Positions 16,729-25,127 of a DNA stretch of 38,804 nt are shown in pieces. Origin of the DNA: Candidatus Aalborgicola bjergmarkensis (GTDB lineage Bacteria > Pseudomonadota > Gammaproteobacteria > Burkholderiales > Burkholderiaceae_C). The number at the start of each line of letters is the position of its first letter. Positions within the stretch are counted from its first letter, which is position 1. The translations under genes and the position numbers were made by a program. The notes under the pieces are model-generated. The model had not been told where the DNA came from and did no database searches. It saw nothing but the letters and a program-made list of their open reading frames with translations. Where the stretch lies: the NCBI GenBank assembly GCA_016708725.1, contig JADJFE010000022.1, positions 1 through 38,804 of the forward strand. The letters run 5' to 3'.

Positions 16729-17640
16729 ATGGCTTATTTTGTTTCGCTCCTGCTGACTGCGCTGCTGCTGGGATGCGCCCAGGTGCCCACGTCACCGCCA
16801 CCGAATGTCCCTTCTGTCCCGGTTGCAGCACCACCCACGCCCCCCGTGGTCCCCAAGACTCCCCCGCGCATCGGTCTGGCGCTTGGTGGCGGCGCGGCGC
16901 GGGGATTTGCGCATGTGGGCGTCATTCAGGTGTTGGAAGAAGCGGGAATTCGTCCCGTTCTGGTCAGCGGCACTTCTGCGGGGAGTCTGGTTGCGGCCAT
17001 TTATGCCAGTGGCAAGAATGGCAAACAGCTGCAGCACATAGCCGAGACGATGGAAGAAGCCGCCATTGCCGACTGGACCTTGCCCTTGTTTAACCGGGGC
17101 ATGCTGCGTGGCGACGCCTTGGCGCGTTACGTCAATACCCAGGTCGGTGCGCGCCTGATCGAGAATATGCCACTGCCCCTGGGCATTGTGGCAACCGACT
17201 TGCACAGCGGGCAAAGCATGCTGTTCCAGCGCGGGGATACCGGCACTGCGGTGCGCGCTTCCAGCGCCGTTCCGGCGGTATTTCAGCCGGTCAAAATATC
17301 TGGGCGTGACTATGTGGATGGTGGCCTGGTGTCGCCGGTGCCGGTGCGCGCTGCGCGGCAGATGGGGGCGGAGCTGGTCATTGCAGTGGACATTTCCAGT
17401 CCGCCGGATGGCAATCTGGGCGGTGGAACGCTGGATGTATTGCTGCAAACCTTTTCCATCATGAGTAAAAGCATCAACTATTTTGAGTTGCGGGATGCTG
17501 ACGTCGTCGTCCGTCCTGCCCTGGATGGGGTGTCCAGCTCCGACTTTGGTGCGCGCAAACGCTCCATCGAGGCGGGCCGTCTGGCGATGCGGCAACTGCT
17601 GCCCCAGCTTCAGGCGGCCATTGCAGCCAGGATGCGATAA
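16729..17640 (+). CDS. Patatin-like phospholipase lipoprotein
   Basis: A 303-residue patatin-family lipid hydrolase. A lipoprotein signal (lipobox LLLGC) is followed by a proline-rich linker (about 20-45). The catalytic domain has the oxyanion-hole motif GGGAARGFAHVG, nucleophile elbow GTSAGS and the Asp in DGGLVSP, giving a complete Ser-Asp dyad. It resembles RssA/NTE-type bacterial enzymes, here anchored to an envelope membrane. An AAGGGGG ribosome site precedes the ATG. Confidence 0.9.
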   Translation: MAYFVSLLLTALLLGCAQVPTSPPPNVPSVPVAAPPTPPVVPKTPPRIGLALGGGAARGFAHVGVIQVLEEAGIRPVLVSGTSAGSLVAAIYASGKNGKQLQHIAETMEEAAIADWTLPLFNRGMLRGDALARYVNTQVGARLIENMPLPLGIVATDLHSGQSMLFQRGDTGTAVRASSAVPAVFQPVKISGRDYVDGGLVSPVPVRAARQMGAELVIAVDISSPPDGNLGGGTLDVLLQTFSIMSKSINYFELRDADVVVRPALDGVSSSDFGARKRSIEAGRLAMRQLLPQLQAAIAARMR

Positions 17641-17642
17641 AA

Positions 17643-17670
17643 AAAAGGCCCCGTTTTACAACGGAGCCTT
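17643..17670 (-). terminator. Hairpin with minus-strand T tract after the patatin gene
   Basis: AAGGC-C-CCGTT / AACGG-A-GCCTT forms a 10-bp stem with one mismatch and a TTAC loop. T8 follows it on the minus strand, so it fits a terminator for minus-strand transcription entering from the 18151-22036 operon or an antisense transcript. On the plus strand there is no T tract. Confidence 0.4.
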
Positions 17671-17894
17671 GAAAGGATCCCTGAACCTGATGGTTTCGAA
17701 AGGACCCGAGGAGACAACTTGCTGGAAACACAACTGAGACAACTCTGTGACAACTGCGCTTCCCAACGGGCTCGATTATCACAGGGTTTCCCGTCGGGAG
17801 GCTAGAGTGAACGCTCCAAAAAGGCGGCTGGGCAGGCTGCCCAAAATTTATGGCTTAATTCAGGCTCTTTTAACTCACACAGGGAAAATCATTC

Positions 17895-18065
17895 ATGGGT
17901 AATCAAATCGTCACCGAAGCAGACCGCAAAGCCACACCACGCCCCAAGCCCTTGCCCGGCATGAGCCTTCCCACGCCCGGACGTGGCCAGCGTGTCAGCC
18001 TGGAACGCGGCGTTGCCACCCGCAGCAAGAAAAATCCGGGTAAACGCTCCAAAAAAGGCGGTTGA
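17895..18065 (+). CDS. Small basic protein, 56 residues, unknown
   Basis: An open frame from ATG 17895 (preceded by AGGGA) to TGA 18065 encodes 56 residues rich in Lys, Arg, Pro and Gly. It has PRPKPLPGMSLPTPGRGQR in the middle and a lysine-rich end (RSKKNPGKRSKKGG). No membrane segment or known domain is visible; it looks disordered and nucleic-acid-binding in character. A hairpin and T-run follow. The 3' end is repeated as a short remnant 233 bp upstream (17810-17827). Coding status is inferred from start site, composition and the following terminator. Confidence 0.55.
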   Translation: MGNQIVTEADRKATPRPKPLPGMSLPTPGRGQRVSLERGVATRSKKNPGKRSKKGG

Positions 18066-18074
18066 CAAAAAAAC

Positions 18075-18125
18075 AGCCCGGCAATCCACAAACGGATGCC
18101 GGTTGCTGGCGGCTTATTTTTTTTT
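18075..18125 (+). terminator. Probable terminator of the small basic protein gene
   Basis: CCGGC-A-ATCC / GGATGCCGG pairs over 9 bp with one bulged A and a six-base loop. An outer AGCC/GGCT pairing and a TATTTTTTTTT run follow. It comes directly after the stop at 18065. Confidence 0.55.
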
Positions 18126-18150
18126 GTGTTGGTTTTTTTTACTGCTTTCA

Positions 18151-19800
18151 TCAACAGCTATAGCCCGCCGTATGGCCTGCGGTGAAGGCCTCTTCAAACA
18201 CCGAATACCCCGCCCAGTCGCTGTGCGCAAAATGCAAACGCCCCCAGGTGGGTATTCTGCGCTGTGGATAATTATTTGATTTTGATAGCTGCTCCCGCTC
18301 ATTCCATAAGGGTTGCAGGCCGATTTGCCCATTTTTTTGCGGTATGGGAATGGCCATGGCGTGGCCATAACGGGTCAGAGCCATGTGCGTGGTGCGCGCG
18401 GCAAGATCGGGGTGTGCCGCCGACAGCTCGGCGATGATCGTATCGCGCCAGACCTGCCAGGCCTGCTCCTGCAATTTCCAGCGACTGCCCGGTATATCGC
18501 CTGCGTCACCGAGTGCGCGGTAGTGGGTCAGCACCGTGGCACCGGGCACGGTTTGCAGACTCTGGTGCATGGCATCCACGTAGCCCAGCCCGAAGCTGCC
18601 GTACAGCACATTGTCCCAGCACGGCGCGGGACCTGGACGGTCGTGCAATGCGCTGGCAAGGTGGATGTTGGCCACCAGCCAGGGTGCATACACCACACGC
18701 TGCGCGGCCAACCGCAAAAAGTTCGGCGGGTCTTGTACCACGCGCGCAGCCAGGAACAAGGGCAGCGCAACCACGGCACTGCGCGCCTGCCAGCGCTCCA
18801 TCTGCCGGGTGTGGCTGTTGAAGGCATCGACGGTGACAGCGTGCTTGTCCTGTGCAATGCGCAGCACTACGCAGCCGGTCTGCAAGCGCTCGCCCAGCGG
18901 GGCCGCCAGGCGGTGGGTGAGCCAGGCATTGCCTTCGGGCCAAGTCAACAAGCCCTCGCGCTCGGCAGTTTCCATGCCCGGCGCGTGGAACCCATGGCGG
19001 CTGGCAAAGTAGTGCATCCCGGCCCAGGCCGACACCAGCTCAATCCCGGCGCCGTAGTCGTCGCGGCAACAGTAATCCAGGTACCAGCGCAGATGTTCAT
19101 CGTTCAAGCCATGCTGATCGAGATATGCTTCAAAAGTAATAGCTGCTTGCGCTTGCTGCTCGGGCGGGAGTGGCTTATTTGGCACAGGAATACCCCAAAC
19201 GCCTGTTTTGCGTGATACCTCCACCAATGCGGCGAATGTGCGGTATTGTTCCAGGGTGGACGTGCCCACGTCTTGGGTCGGCAGGAGGCCATCTTGCCAC
19301 TGCCCGTTGAAAAACAATCGCTCCTGCGGGCTGTGGCATAGGTGGCGCTCGTCATATTGCCAGCGGCCCGCCACGCGCTGGCGCAGACCCAGCTCTTCGA
19401 GCAAATCCTGGACTTCCGGCGCAACATCACCGGGCAGTGGCAGGTAGTGCGCCCCCAGCGGGCAGGTAATGCCAGCCACACCACCGGCGCGGCTATTGCC
19501 CCCGGCTGCGTCTTCCAGTTCCAGCACCGCAAAATCGTCGCGTCCCTGCAGGCGCAGCGCACGTGCCGCCGCCAGTCCGGCAACGCCTGCGCCTGCGATG
19601 ACGACTTCGGTCTGCCGGGTTCTGGACGGTGGCGGCAGGGTTTGTGTGCGGGACAAGGTATCGCGCAGCCAGTGGCCGCGCACGTGGTCAATGCCGGTAA
19701 AACCTCCGCTGATGTGTGCGGTGCTGTCCCTGGGCTGGCAAGCCGTCGCGCCCCAGGCGGCGCCCAAAGTGGTGGAAAGAAACTGGCGGCGGTTGGGCAC
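18151..19800 (-). CDS. FAD-dependent amine-oxidase-like flavoprotein, Tat lipoprotein
   Basis: A 549-residue flavoprotein. The N-terminus (NRRQFLSTTLGAAWGATAC) combines a twin-arginine motif with a lipobox, so it is probably exported folded and lipid-anchored. The FAD motif is IAGAGVAGLAAARAL, followed by LELEDAAGGNSR. The C-terminus HFAHSDWAGYSVFEEAFTAG is the family's FAD-binding end. The substrate is unknown. Two stretches, about 206-223 and 491-508, coincide with dispersed-repeat copies read in frame. The only available start is the GTG at 19800, 12 bp after the kinase gene, so it is the third gene of a glmU operon. Confidence 0.82.
   Translation of the reverse strand: MPNRRQFLSTTLGAAWGATACQPRDSTAHISGGFTGIDHVRGHWLRDTLSRTQTLPPPSRTRQTEVVIAGAGVAGLAAARALRLQGRDDFAVLELEDAAGGNSRAGGVAGITCPLGAHYLPLPGDVAPEVQDLLEELGLRQRVAGRWQYDERHLCHSPQERLFFNGQWQDGLLPTQDVGTSTLEQYRTFAALVEVSRKTGVWGIPVPNKPLPPEQQAQAAITFEAYLDQHGLNDEHLRWYLDYCCRDDYGAGIELVSAWAGMHYFASRHGFHAPGMETAEREGLLTWPEGNAWLTHRLAAPLGERLQTGCVVLRIAQDKHAVTVDAFNSHTRQMERWQARSAVVALPLFLAARVVQDPPNFLRLAAQRVVYAPWLVANIHLASALHDRPGPAPCWDNVLYGSFGLGYVDAMHQSLQTVPGATVLTHYRALGDAGDIPGSRWKLQEQAWQVWRDTIIAELSAAHPDLAARTTHMALTRYGHAMAIPIPQKNGQIGLQPLWNEREQLSKSNNYPQRRIPTWGRLHFAHSDWAGYSVFEEAFTAGHTAGYSC
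18275..18327 (+). repeat. Short dispersed repeat in the flavoprotein gene (3' copy)
   Basis: TTTTGATAGCTGCTCCCGCT then CATTCCATAAGGGTTGCAGG then CCGATTTG is the clearest short copy of the family. On the minus strand it encodes residues about 491-508 (NGQIGLQPLWNEREQLSKSN) without breaking the frame. Confidence 0.7.
19131..19183 (+). repeat. Short dispersed repeat in the flavoprotein gene (5' copy)
   Basis: CAAAAGTAATAGCTGCTTGC, then GCTTGCTGCTCGGGCGGGAG, then TGGCTTATTTGG follows the same layout as the other copies but is more diverged. It encodes about residues 206-223 (PNKPLPPEQQAQAAITF) in frame. Confidence 0.5.
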
Positions 19801-19812
19801 AGTGACCGCTGC

Positions 19813-20562
19813 CTAAGCCGTCGGTAGGCGCAATGTCACACGGCAGCCGCCATCAAGCACGCCGCTTGCCTGCACACTGCCGTCCAGTCGCTGCATGATT
19901 TTGTGCGTCAACGCCAGGCCCAGACCCAGGCCTTCGAACGCTTTGCTGCTGTGCAGACGGGAAAATGTCTTGAAGAGCTTGTCTTGCAGGGCCGGGTTGT
20001 AACCCACGCCGTTGTCGGCGATCTCCAGCGCGACCAGGTTTGTTGCCGCATCGCGCGCAAACGTCATATCCACCAGCGCCTGTGCACGCGGGCTTGTGAA
20101 CTTGACAGCATTGCCCAGCACATGCAGCAATGCCTGGCGCAGGAGTGCCGCATCGGCGCGTACCGGAGGTAAATCGGTGGCGATGCGCCACTGCAGGCTG
20201 CGTTGCCCCGCTTGCGTCTGGAGTTCTGCGCACACCTCCTGCACCAGGGGCTGCAAAGGCACGCTGGCCAGCGTTACGGGAGCCACCCCCAGGCGTGACA
20301 GGGCCGTCAGACCATCCAGCAGCACGCCCATGTGACGCGCCGAATCGGTAATGGTGATCAGAAAGCCCTGCACCTCCGCGCTGAGTTGTTCGGCTGCATC
20401 CTCCTGTACCAATTGTGCATAGGCCATGATATGCCGCAGTGGTGCGCGCAAATCGTGCGACACGGTATAGGTGAACTCCTGCATTTCGGCACGCAGCGCG
20501 GCTAACTGCGCCTCCAATGCCGCAATACGTTGCTCGGATCGCTGCCCGGATGACTCTGGCAT
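19813..20562 (-). CDS. Soluble histidine kinase without sensor domain
   Basis: A 249-residue protein consisting of a short coiled coil (1-28), HisKA with the phytochrome-kinase-type motif EFTYTVSHDLRAPLRHI, and a catalytic domain with LLHVLGNAVKFTSP, IADNGVGYNP and FEGLGLGLALTHKI. There is no membrane segment, PAS domain or receiver. It could take its input from a protein partner through the coiled coil. No response regulator is adjacent. It lies 4 bp after glmU and 12 bp before the flavoprotein, an unexpected place for a kinase. Confidence 0.85.
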   Translation of the reverse strand: MPESSGQRSEQRIAALEAQLAALRAEMQEFTYTVSHDLRAPLRHIMAYAQLVQEDAAEQLSAEVQGFLITITDSARHMGVLLDGLTALSRLGVAPVTLASVPLQPLVQEVCAELQTQAGQRSLQWRIATDLPPVRADAALLRQALLHVLGNAVKFTSPRAQALVDMTFARDAATNLVALEIADNGVGYNPALQDKLFKTFSRLHSSKAFEGLGLGLALTHKIMQRLDGSVQASGVLDGGCRVTLRLPTA

Positions 20563-20566
20563 GGCC

Positions 20567-22036
20567 TCAGCTCTTGGGCTTCTTCTTGGGGCGGCTCCAG
20601 CTGGGGATGCTGGTCTGCGGTGCCCGCGCCACGGTCAGTGCTCCCGGCGCTGTGCTGCGTGTGATGGTCGAGCCGCCACCCACCGTGCCTCCGGCCCCCA
20701 GGGTCAGGGGGGCAACCAGCACACAGTTGCTGCCTACATGCACATCGGCTTCGATGACCGTGCGGTGCTTGTTGGCGCCATCGTAATTGGCCGTGATACT
20801 GCCCGCCCCGTAATTGACACGCTCTCCCACGGTGGCATCCCCCAGATAGGCCAGATGGTTCGCCTTGGCACCAGAGGCCAGTGTGGAATTCTTGACTTCA
20901 ACAAAGTTGCCAATATGCACGTTCGCGCCCAGCATGGCACCCGGACGCAAGCGCGCAAATGGCCCGACCAACGCGCCCTTGCCCACCGTCACACCCACTT
21001 CTTCACCGTCGATATGGGTAAAGGGATGGATCACGGCACCGGCTTCAATCACCGCATTGGCAATCACGCAGTTGGCACCAATGGACACGCCCTCGCCCAG
21101 ATTGACCTTGCCCGAGAAAATGCAATTCACGTCGATGCTTACATCGTGCGCACACAGCAAGTCGCCGCGCACGTCGATACGCGCAGGATCAGCCAGGCGC
21201 ACACCTTCTTCCATCAAACGGTGTGCCTGGCGCAACTGGTAAGCACGTTCCAGTTCGGCCAACTGCACCGGCGTATTCACACCGGTAACCTGGATTGCAT
21301 CATGAATTTTGTGCGCCACCACCGGCACACTATCGGCGACGGCAAACTTCACAATGTCGGTCAAGTAGTACTCGCCCTGGGCATTGTGCGCATCAAGCCG
21401 ACAAAGCCAACTTTTAAGCGCTCGCGCGGGCAGTGCCATTATGCCGCTGTAGATTTCGCCAATCTGGCGTTGCGCGTCGTCGGCGTCCTTATGTTCCACA
21501 ATGGCCAATACTTCGTTGTTTGCCGCACGCACGATGCGGCCATAGCCGTCGGGATCGGCCATTTCGAGTGTCAGCAAGGCAAGTTTGTCCCCGGCGCATG
21601 CGGTTATCAGGTGAAACAATGTGGCTGCCTGGGTGAGCGGCACATCACCGGAGAGGACCACCACAATGCCGTCGTCGGCCAGCACGGGCACGGCCTGCTG
21701 TACCGCGTGGCCGGTACCCAGCTGCGGCTCCTGTCGTGCAAATTGGACAATCAATGGCGCCGTGGCGTTTGCGCTGAGTGTGCAACTGGCCTCGACTTCC
21801 GTGGCGCCATGCCCCGTGATAACGATCGCCTGACGGGCGCGCAGTGCCTGTGCCATTTCCAGAACGTGGTGCAGCAAAGGACGGCCAGCCAGGGTGTGCA
21901 ACACCTTGGGTAGACGACTTTTCATGCGTGTGCCCTTGCCTGCGGCCATAATGACGACATCAATTGCTTGATGTACTTGATGTGCCTGATGTTCCGGTAC
22001 TGGTATTGCGCTTTCAACCTGATTTTCTGAAGTCAC
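20567..22036 (-). CDS. glmU: Bifunctional GlmU: GlcNAc-1-P uridyltransferase / GlcN-1-P acetyltransferase
   Basis: The enzyme makes UDP-GlcNAc for peptidoglycan and LPS. The uridyltransferase domain has MAAGKGTRMKS, QLGTGHAVQQA and LSGDVPL; the C-terminal left-handed beta-helix has GAGSITANYDG and the hexapeptide repeats. At 489 residues it is longer than the usual ~456, mainly from a 25-residue N-terminal extension with HQ repeats (HQAHQVHQ) and a basic tail. The start is GTG at 22036, supported by AAAGGA at proper spacing and an in-frame stop just upstream. Its start codon is 3 bp from that of the divergent lipoprotein. Confidence 0.93.
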   Translation of the reverse strand: MTSENQVESAIPVPEHQAHQVHQAIDVVIMAAGKGTRMKSRLPKVLHTLAGRPLLHHVLEMAQALRARQAIVITGHGATEVEASCTLSANATAPLIVQFARQEPQLGTGHAVQQAVPVLADDGIVVVLSGDVPLTQAATLFHLITACAGDKLALLTLEMADPDGYGRIVRAANNEVLAIVEHKDADDAQRQIGEIYSGIMALPARALKSWLCRLDAHNAQGEYYLTDIVKFAVADSVPVVAHKIHDAIQVTGVNTPVQLAELERAYQLRQAHRLMEEGVRLADPARIDVRGDLLCAHDVSIDVNCIFSGKVNLGEGVSIGANCVIANAVIEAGAVIHPFTHIDGEEVGVTVGKGALVGPFARLRPGAMLGANVHIGNFVEVKNSTLASGAKANHLAYLGDATVGERVNYGAGSITANYDGANKHRTVIEADVHVGSNCVLVAPLTLGAGGTVGGGSTITRSTAPGALTVARAPQTSIPSWSRPKKKPKS

Positions 22037-22039
22037 CGC

Positions 22040-22954
22040 ATGTTCCTTTCAAACCATTCCTCTACCCGATCTACCCGATGGGTCGCCATTATCGGCCTGC
22101 TGCTGACCAGCCTATTGCTGAGTGCTTGCAGCATGGTGCGTCTGGGCTACAACAATGCCCCTAGTTTGACGTACTGGTGGCTTGACGGCTATGCGGATTT
22201 TGACTCCAGACAGGCCACACGCATACGCAGCGATTTGCAAGCCGTCCATGCCTGGCATCGCCGCGAAGAACTGCCCTTGCTGGCGCAGGCGCTCAAGCGC
22301 CTGCAGTCCATGGCCCACGCCACAGTCACGCCCGAGCAGATTTGCAGCGTGGCAGACGATGTGCAGACACGCTCGCATAGCACGCTTGAGCGTTTGCTGC
22401 CCACCATGGCGGCGGTTGCACCGACCTTGCAGCCAGCGCAGTTGCAGCATATTGCCCATGAATTTGAAAAACGCAATAACAGCTGGCGCGAAGACTGGCT
22501 CGACGGTACCGTGACCGAGCGCAACGAGCGGCGCATCCGGCAGATCGTGGACCGCGCCGAGTCGTTTTACGGAAATTTGCATCCGCAGCAGTTGGCACTG
22601 ATCCATACCTATGTGACGAATTCCGGATTTGATGCCCAACGCCAGTTCCGTGAGACGCAGCGTCGCCAGCAAGACACCTTGCAGGTCTTGCAGGACATCC
22701 GTGCCACCAAACCCGGCTCCAGCCAGGCCATGTTTGAAATCCGGGGTTTGCTGGAGCGCAGCCTGCGCCCGCCCGATCCCAATTACCGGCGCTATCGGGA
22801 TCAGCTGACCAGCCAGGGGTGTAACGCATTGGCCCAGTTGCACAACAGCGCCACGCCAGGGCAGCGTGACAAGTTCTTGCACGCCTTGCAAGGCTATGAA
22901 ACCGATGTATTAGCGCTCGCCAGCCAGAGTCTGCCCACCCGATTCCCGGAGTGA
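22040..22954 (+). CDS. DUF6279 family lipoprotein
   Basis: A 304-residue protein with a lipoprotein signal (lipobox LLSAC) and the DUF6279 opening MVRLGYNNAPSLTYWWLDGY. The rest is helical and charged, with RNNSWREDWLDG. Function is unknown. It is divergent from glmU with 3 bp between start codons, so its promoter lies inside glmU coding sequence. It is followed 62 bp later by potG, which may be on its own promoter. Confidence 0.82.
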   Translation: MFLSNHSSTRSTRWVAIIGLLLTSLLLSACSMVRLGYNNAPSLTYWWLDGYADFDSRQATRIRSDLQAVHAWHRREELPLLAQALKRLQSMAHATVTPEQICSVADDVQTRSHSTLERLLPTMAAVAPTLQPAQLQHIAHEFEKRNNSWREDWLDGTVTERNERRIRQIVDRAESFYGNLHPQQLALIHTYVTNSGFDAQRQFRETQRRQQDTLQVLQDIRATKPGSSQAMFEIRGLLERSLRPPDPNYRRYRDQLTSQGCNALAQLHNSATPGQRDKFLHALQGYETDVLALASQSLPTRFPE

Positions 22955-23016
22955 CGTAGTGCTTTACGCGAAAATCGGGGAATATCGGGTATTGTGATGC
23001 GTGTAAAGGGGCAGTA

Positions 23017-24168
23017 TTGGTGATAGCGGATTCAAACTTCAACACAGGAACGCAGGACGGGACACCATTCCTGCAAATCAAGCGCGTCGTCAAGCGCTAT
23101 GACGAGGTTTACGCCGTTGACGAGGTGACGCTGGACATCGAAAAAGGGGAGATATTTGCCCTGCTGGGGTCGTCTGGCTGCGGAAAATCGACCTTGCTGC
23201 GTATGCTTGCAGGGTTTGAAACACCCAATTCAGGCCAGATTCTGCTGGCCGGGCAAGATATTTTGGGCTTGGCTCCCTACGAGCGGCCCATCAACATGAT
23301 GTTTCAAAGCTACGCCTTGTTTCCGCATTTGAGTGTGTGGGACAACATCGCCTTTGGTCTGCGCCGCGACCACATGCCCAGGAACCAGATCCAGGAGCGT
23401 GTGGAGCAGTTGCTGGATCTGGTGCAGTTGCGCGCCTATGCCAAACGCAAACCACACCAGCTCTCCGGCGGACAACAACAGCGTGTGGCCCTGGCGCGCA
23501 GTCTGGCCAAGCGACCCAAATTGCTGTTGCTCGATGAACCACTGGGTGCCCTGGATGCCAAGTTGCGCGAACGCACGCAACTGGAACTGGTGGGCATCAT
23601 CGAGCAAGTCGGTGTGACCTGTGTCATGGTGACCCACGATCAGGAAGAGGCCATGACCATGGCCACACGCATCGGTGTGATGAGCGAAGGCAAGATTTTG
23701 CAAATCGGACGGCCAGAAGAAATTTACGAAACGCCCAATTGCCGTTTCGTGGCCGACTTCATTGGCAGCGTCAATCTGTTCAAGGGTACTCTCGAAGTCG
23801 AGGCCGCTGACCACGTGGTCATTGTTTCGCCCGAGTGCCGGCACTACGTCAGCCACGGCATTACTGGCACTGCGGGCATGCCGGTTCAGGTGGCCGTGCG
23901 ACCCGAAAAAATGGATATTCATACCCAACCACCGGCCGACAGCGAGCGCGAGTCATTGGCGGAGGTTGGATACAACATGGCGCAGGGCGAGGTCATCGAA
24001 CTGGCCTATCTGGGCAGTCTGACCACCTACCATGTCAAACTGGCCAGCGGCATGGTGGTCAAGGTTACCCACACGAACGCCGCACGGCGTGACACCACCC
24101 ATCTGACCTGGGGGGATCGCGTATATGTGTGGTGGTGGGGCAGCGATGTAGTGGTTCTGACCCAATGA
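23017..24168 (+). CDS. potG: PotG-like polyamine ABC transporter ATPase
   Basis: A 383-residue ATPase with Walker A GSSGCGKST, Q-loop MMFQSYALFPH, signature LSGGQQQRVALARS, Walker B LLLLDEPLGALD and H-loop VTHDQEEA. A C-terminal TOBE domain follows (VAVRPEKM ... IELAYLGSLTTYHV), as in PotA/PotG. The start is TTG 23017 or GTG 23020, both downstream of AAAGGGG. It energises the two permeases that follow. No substrate-binding protein (PotF) is encoded beside it. Confidence 0.9.
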   Translation: MVIADSNFNTGTQDGTPFLQIKRVVKRYDEVYAVDEVTLDIEKGEIFALLGSSGCGKSTLLRMLAGFETPNSGQILLAGQDILGLAPYERPINMMFQSYALFPHLSVWDNIAFGLRRDHMPRNQIQERVEQLLDLVQLRAYAKRKPHQLSGGQQQRVALARSLAKRPKLLLLDEPLGALDAKLRERTQLELVGIIEQVGVTCVMVTHDQEEAMTMATRIGVMSEGKILQIGRPEEIYETPNCRFVADFIGSVNLFKGTLEVEAADHVVIVSPECRHYVSHGITGTAGMPVQVAVRPEKMDIHTQPPADSERESLAEVGYNMAQGEVIELAYLGSLTTYHVKLASGMVVKVTHTNAARRDTTHLTWGDRVYVWWWGSDVVVLTQ

Positions 24169-24191
24169 CCCGATGATCTGATAAGCGCGCC

Positions 24192-25127
24192 ATGACAAAC
24201 TTACGACGGTACACCTACACACGTTCAGCCATGCTTGAAAAAATCACCGGCGCATGGGGGAAAAACCTGGTCATTGCAATGCCTATGGTTTTTCTGCTGA
24301 CGGTTTTTTTGCTGCCGTTCCTGGTGGTTTTCAAAATCAGCCTGTCCGAAATGGAAGGGGTGGTTTTCAAGGACATCCTTTCCTGGCAAGACAGCGTGAT
24401 GACAGTGACGCTGCGCCTTGGAAACTACATCGCCTTGATGCAGGATTCGCTGTACCTTGAGACCTACCTGAGTTCCATCGAATTTGCTGCCCTGACCACG
24501 GGGCTGTGCCTGCTGATTGCCTATCCGTTTGCCTATTTTCTGGCCAGGAGTCCAGCCGACAGGCGTCCGGCGCTGTTGATGCTGGTGATGCTGCCGTTCT
24601 GGACTTCGTTCCTGTTGCGCGTGTATGCCTGGAAAATGCTCCTGGCCGATGCGGGCGTATTCAACAACCTGGCGCTGGCACTGGGTTTGATTGAAGAACC
24701 CATCAAGATGATGAACACGCCTTTTTCGCTGGTGTTGGGCATGGTGTACACCTACGTTCCGTTCATGATCCTGCCGCTGTATGCCAACCTGGTCAAAATG
24801 GATTTGCGCCTGCTGGAAGCCGCGCAAGACCTGGGTGCCACACCCTGGCAGGCGTTTTGGCGGGTGACCGTGCCCCTGTCCCAAAGCGGCATCATCGCGG
24901 GTTCCATGCTGGTTTTTATTCCCTGCGTGGGGGAATACGTCATCCCGGAACTGCTGGGCGGCCCGCAAACGCTGATGATCGGGCGTGTGCTGTGGGATGA
25001 ATTTTTCAGCAACAACGACTGGCCCATGGCTGCCAGCGTGGCGGTGGTGATGGTTTCACTCATCATTGTTCCGCTGGCCTTGTTCAACAAATACCAGGCT
25101 GAAAATACCGCAGGGGGGCGGGCATGA
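24192..25127 (+). CDS. potH: PotH-like polyamine ABC transporter permease
   Basis: A 311-residue inner-membrane permease with six hydrophobic segments and the EAA loop LLEAAQDLGATPWQAFWRV that contacts the ATPase. FVVGEYVIPELLGGPQ-like wording (CVGEYVIPELLGG) is typical of PotB/PotH. The ATG at 24192 or the Met at 24231 may be the start. It overlaps the next permease by 4 bp. Confidence 0.9.
   Translation: MTNLRRYTYTRSAMLEKITGAWGKNLVIAMPMVFLLTVFLLPFLVVFKISLSEMEGVVFKDILSWQDSVMTVTLRLGNYIALMQDSLYLETYLSSIEFAALTTGLCLLIAYPFAYFLARSPADRRPALLMLVMLPFWTSFLLRVYAWKMLLADAGVFNNLALALGLIEEPIKMMNTPFSLVLGMVYTYVPFMILPLYANLVKMDLRLLEAAQDLGATPWQAFWRVTVPLSQSGIIAGSMLVFIPCVGEYVIPELLGGPQTLMIGRVLWDEFFSNNDWPMAASVAVVMVSLIIVPLALFNKYQAENTAGGRA

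Noticed and set aside
17483..17737. 84-codon plus-strand frame running past the patatin stop
   Set aside because: It lies mostly inside the patatin gene in another frame and has no start signal.
20471..21913. 480-codon open frame antisense to glmU
   Set aside because: Shadow of the glmU reading frame; composition is unlike a real protein.
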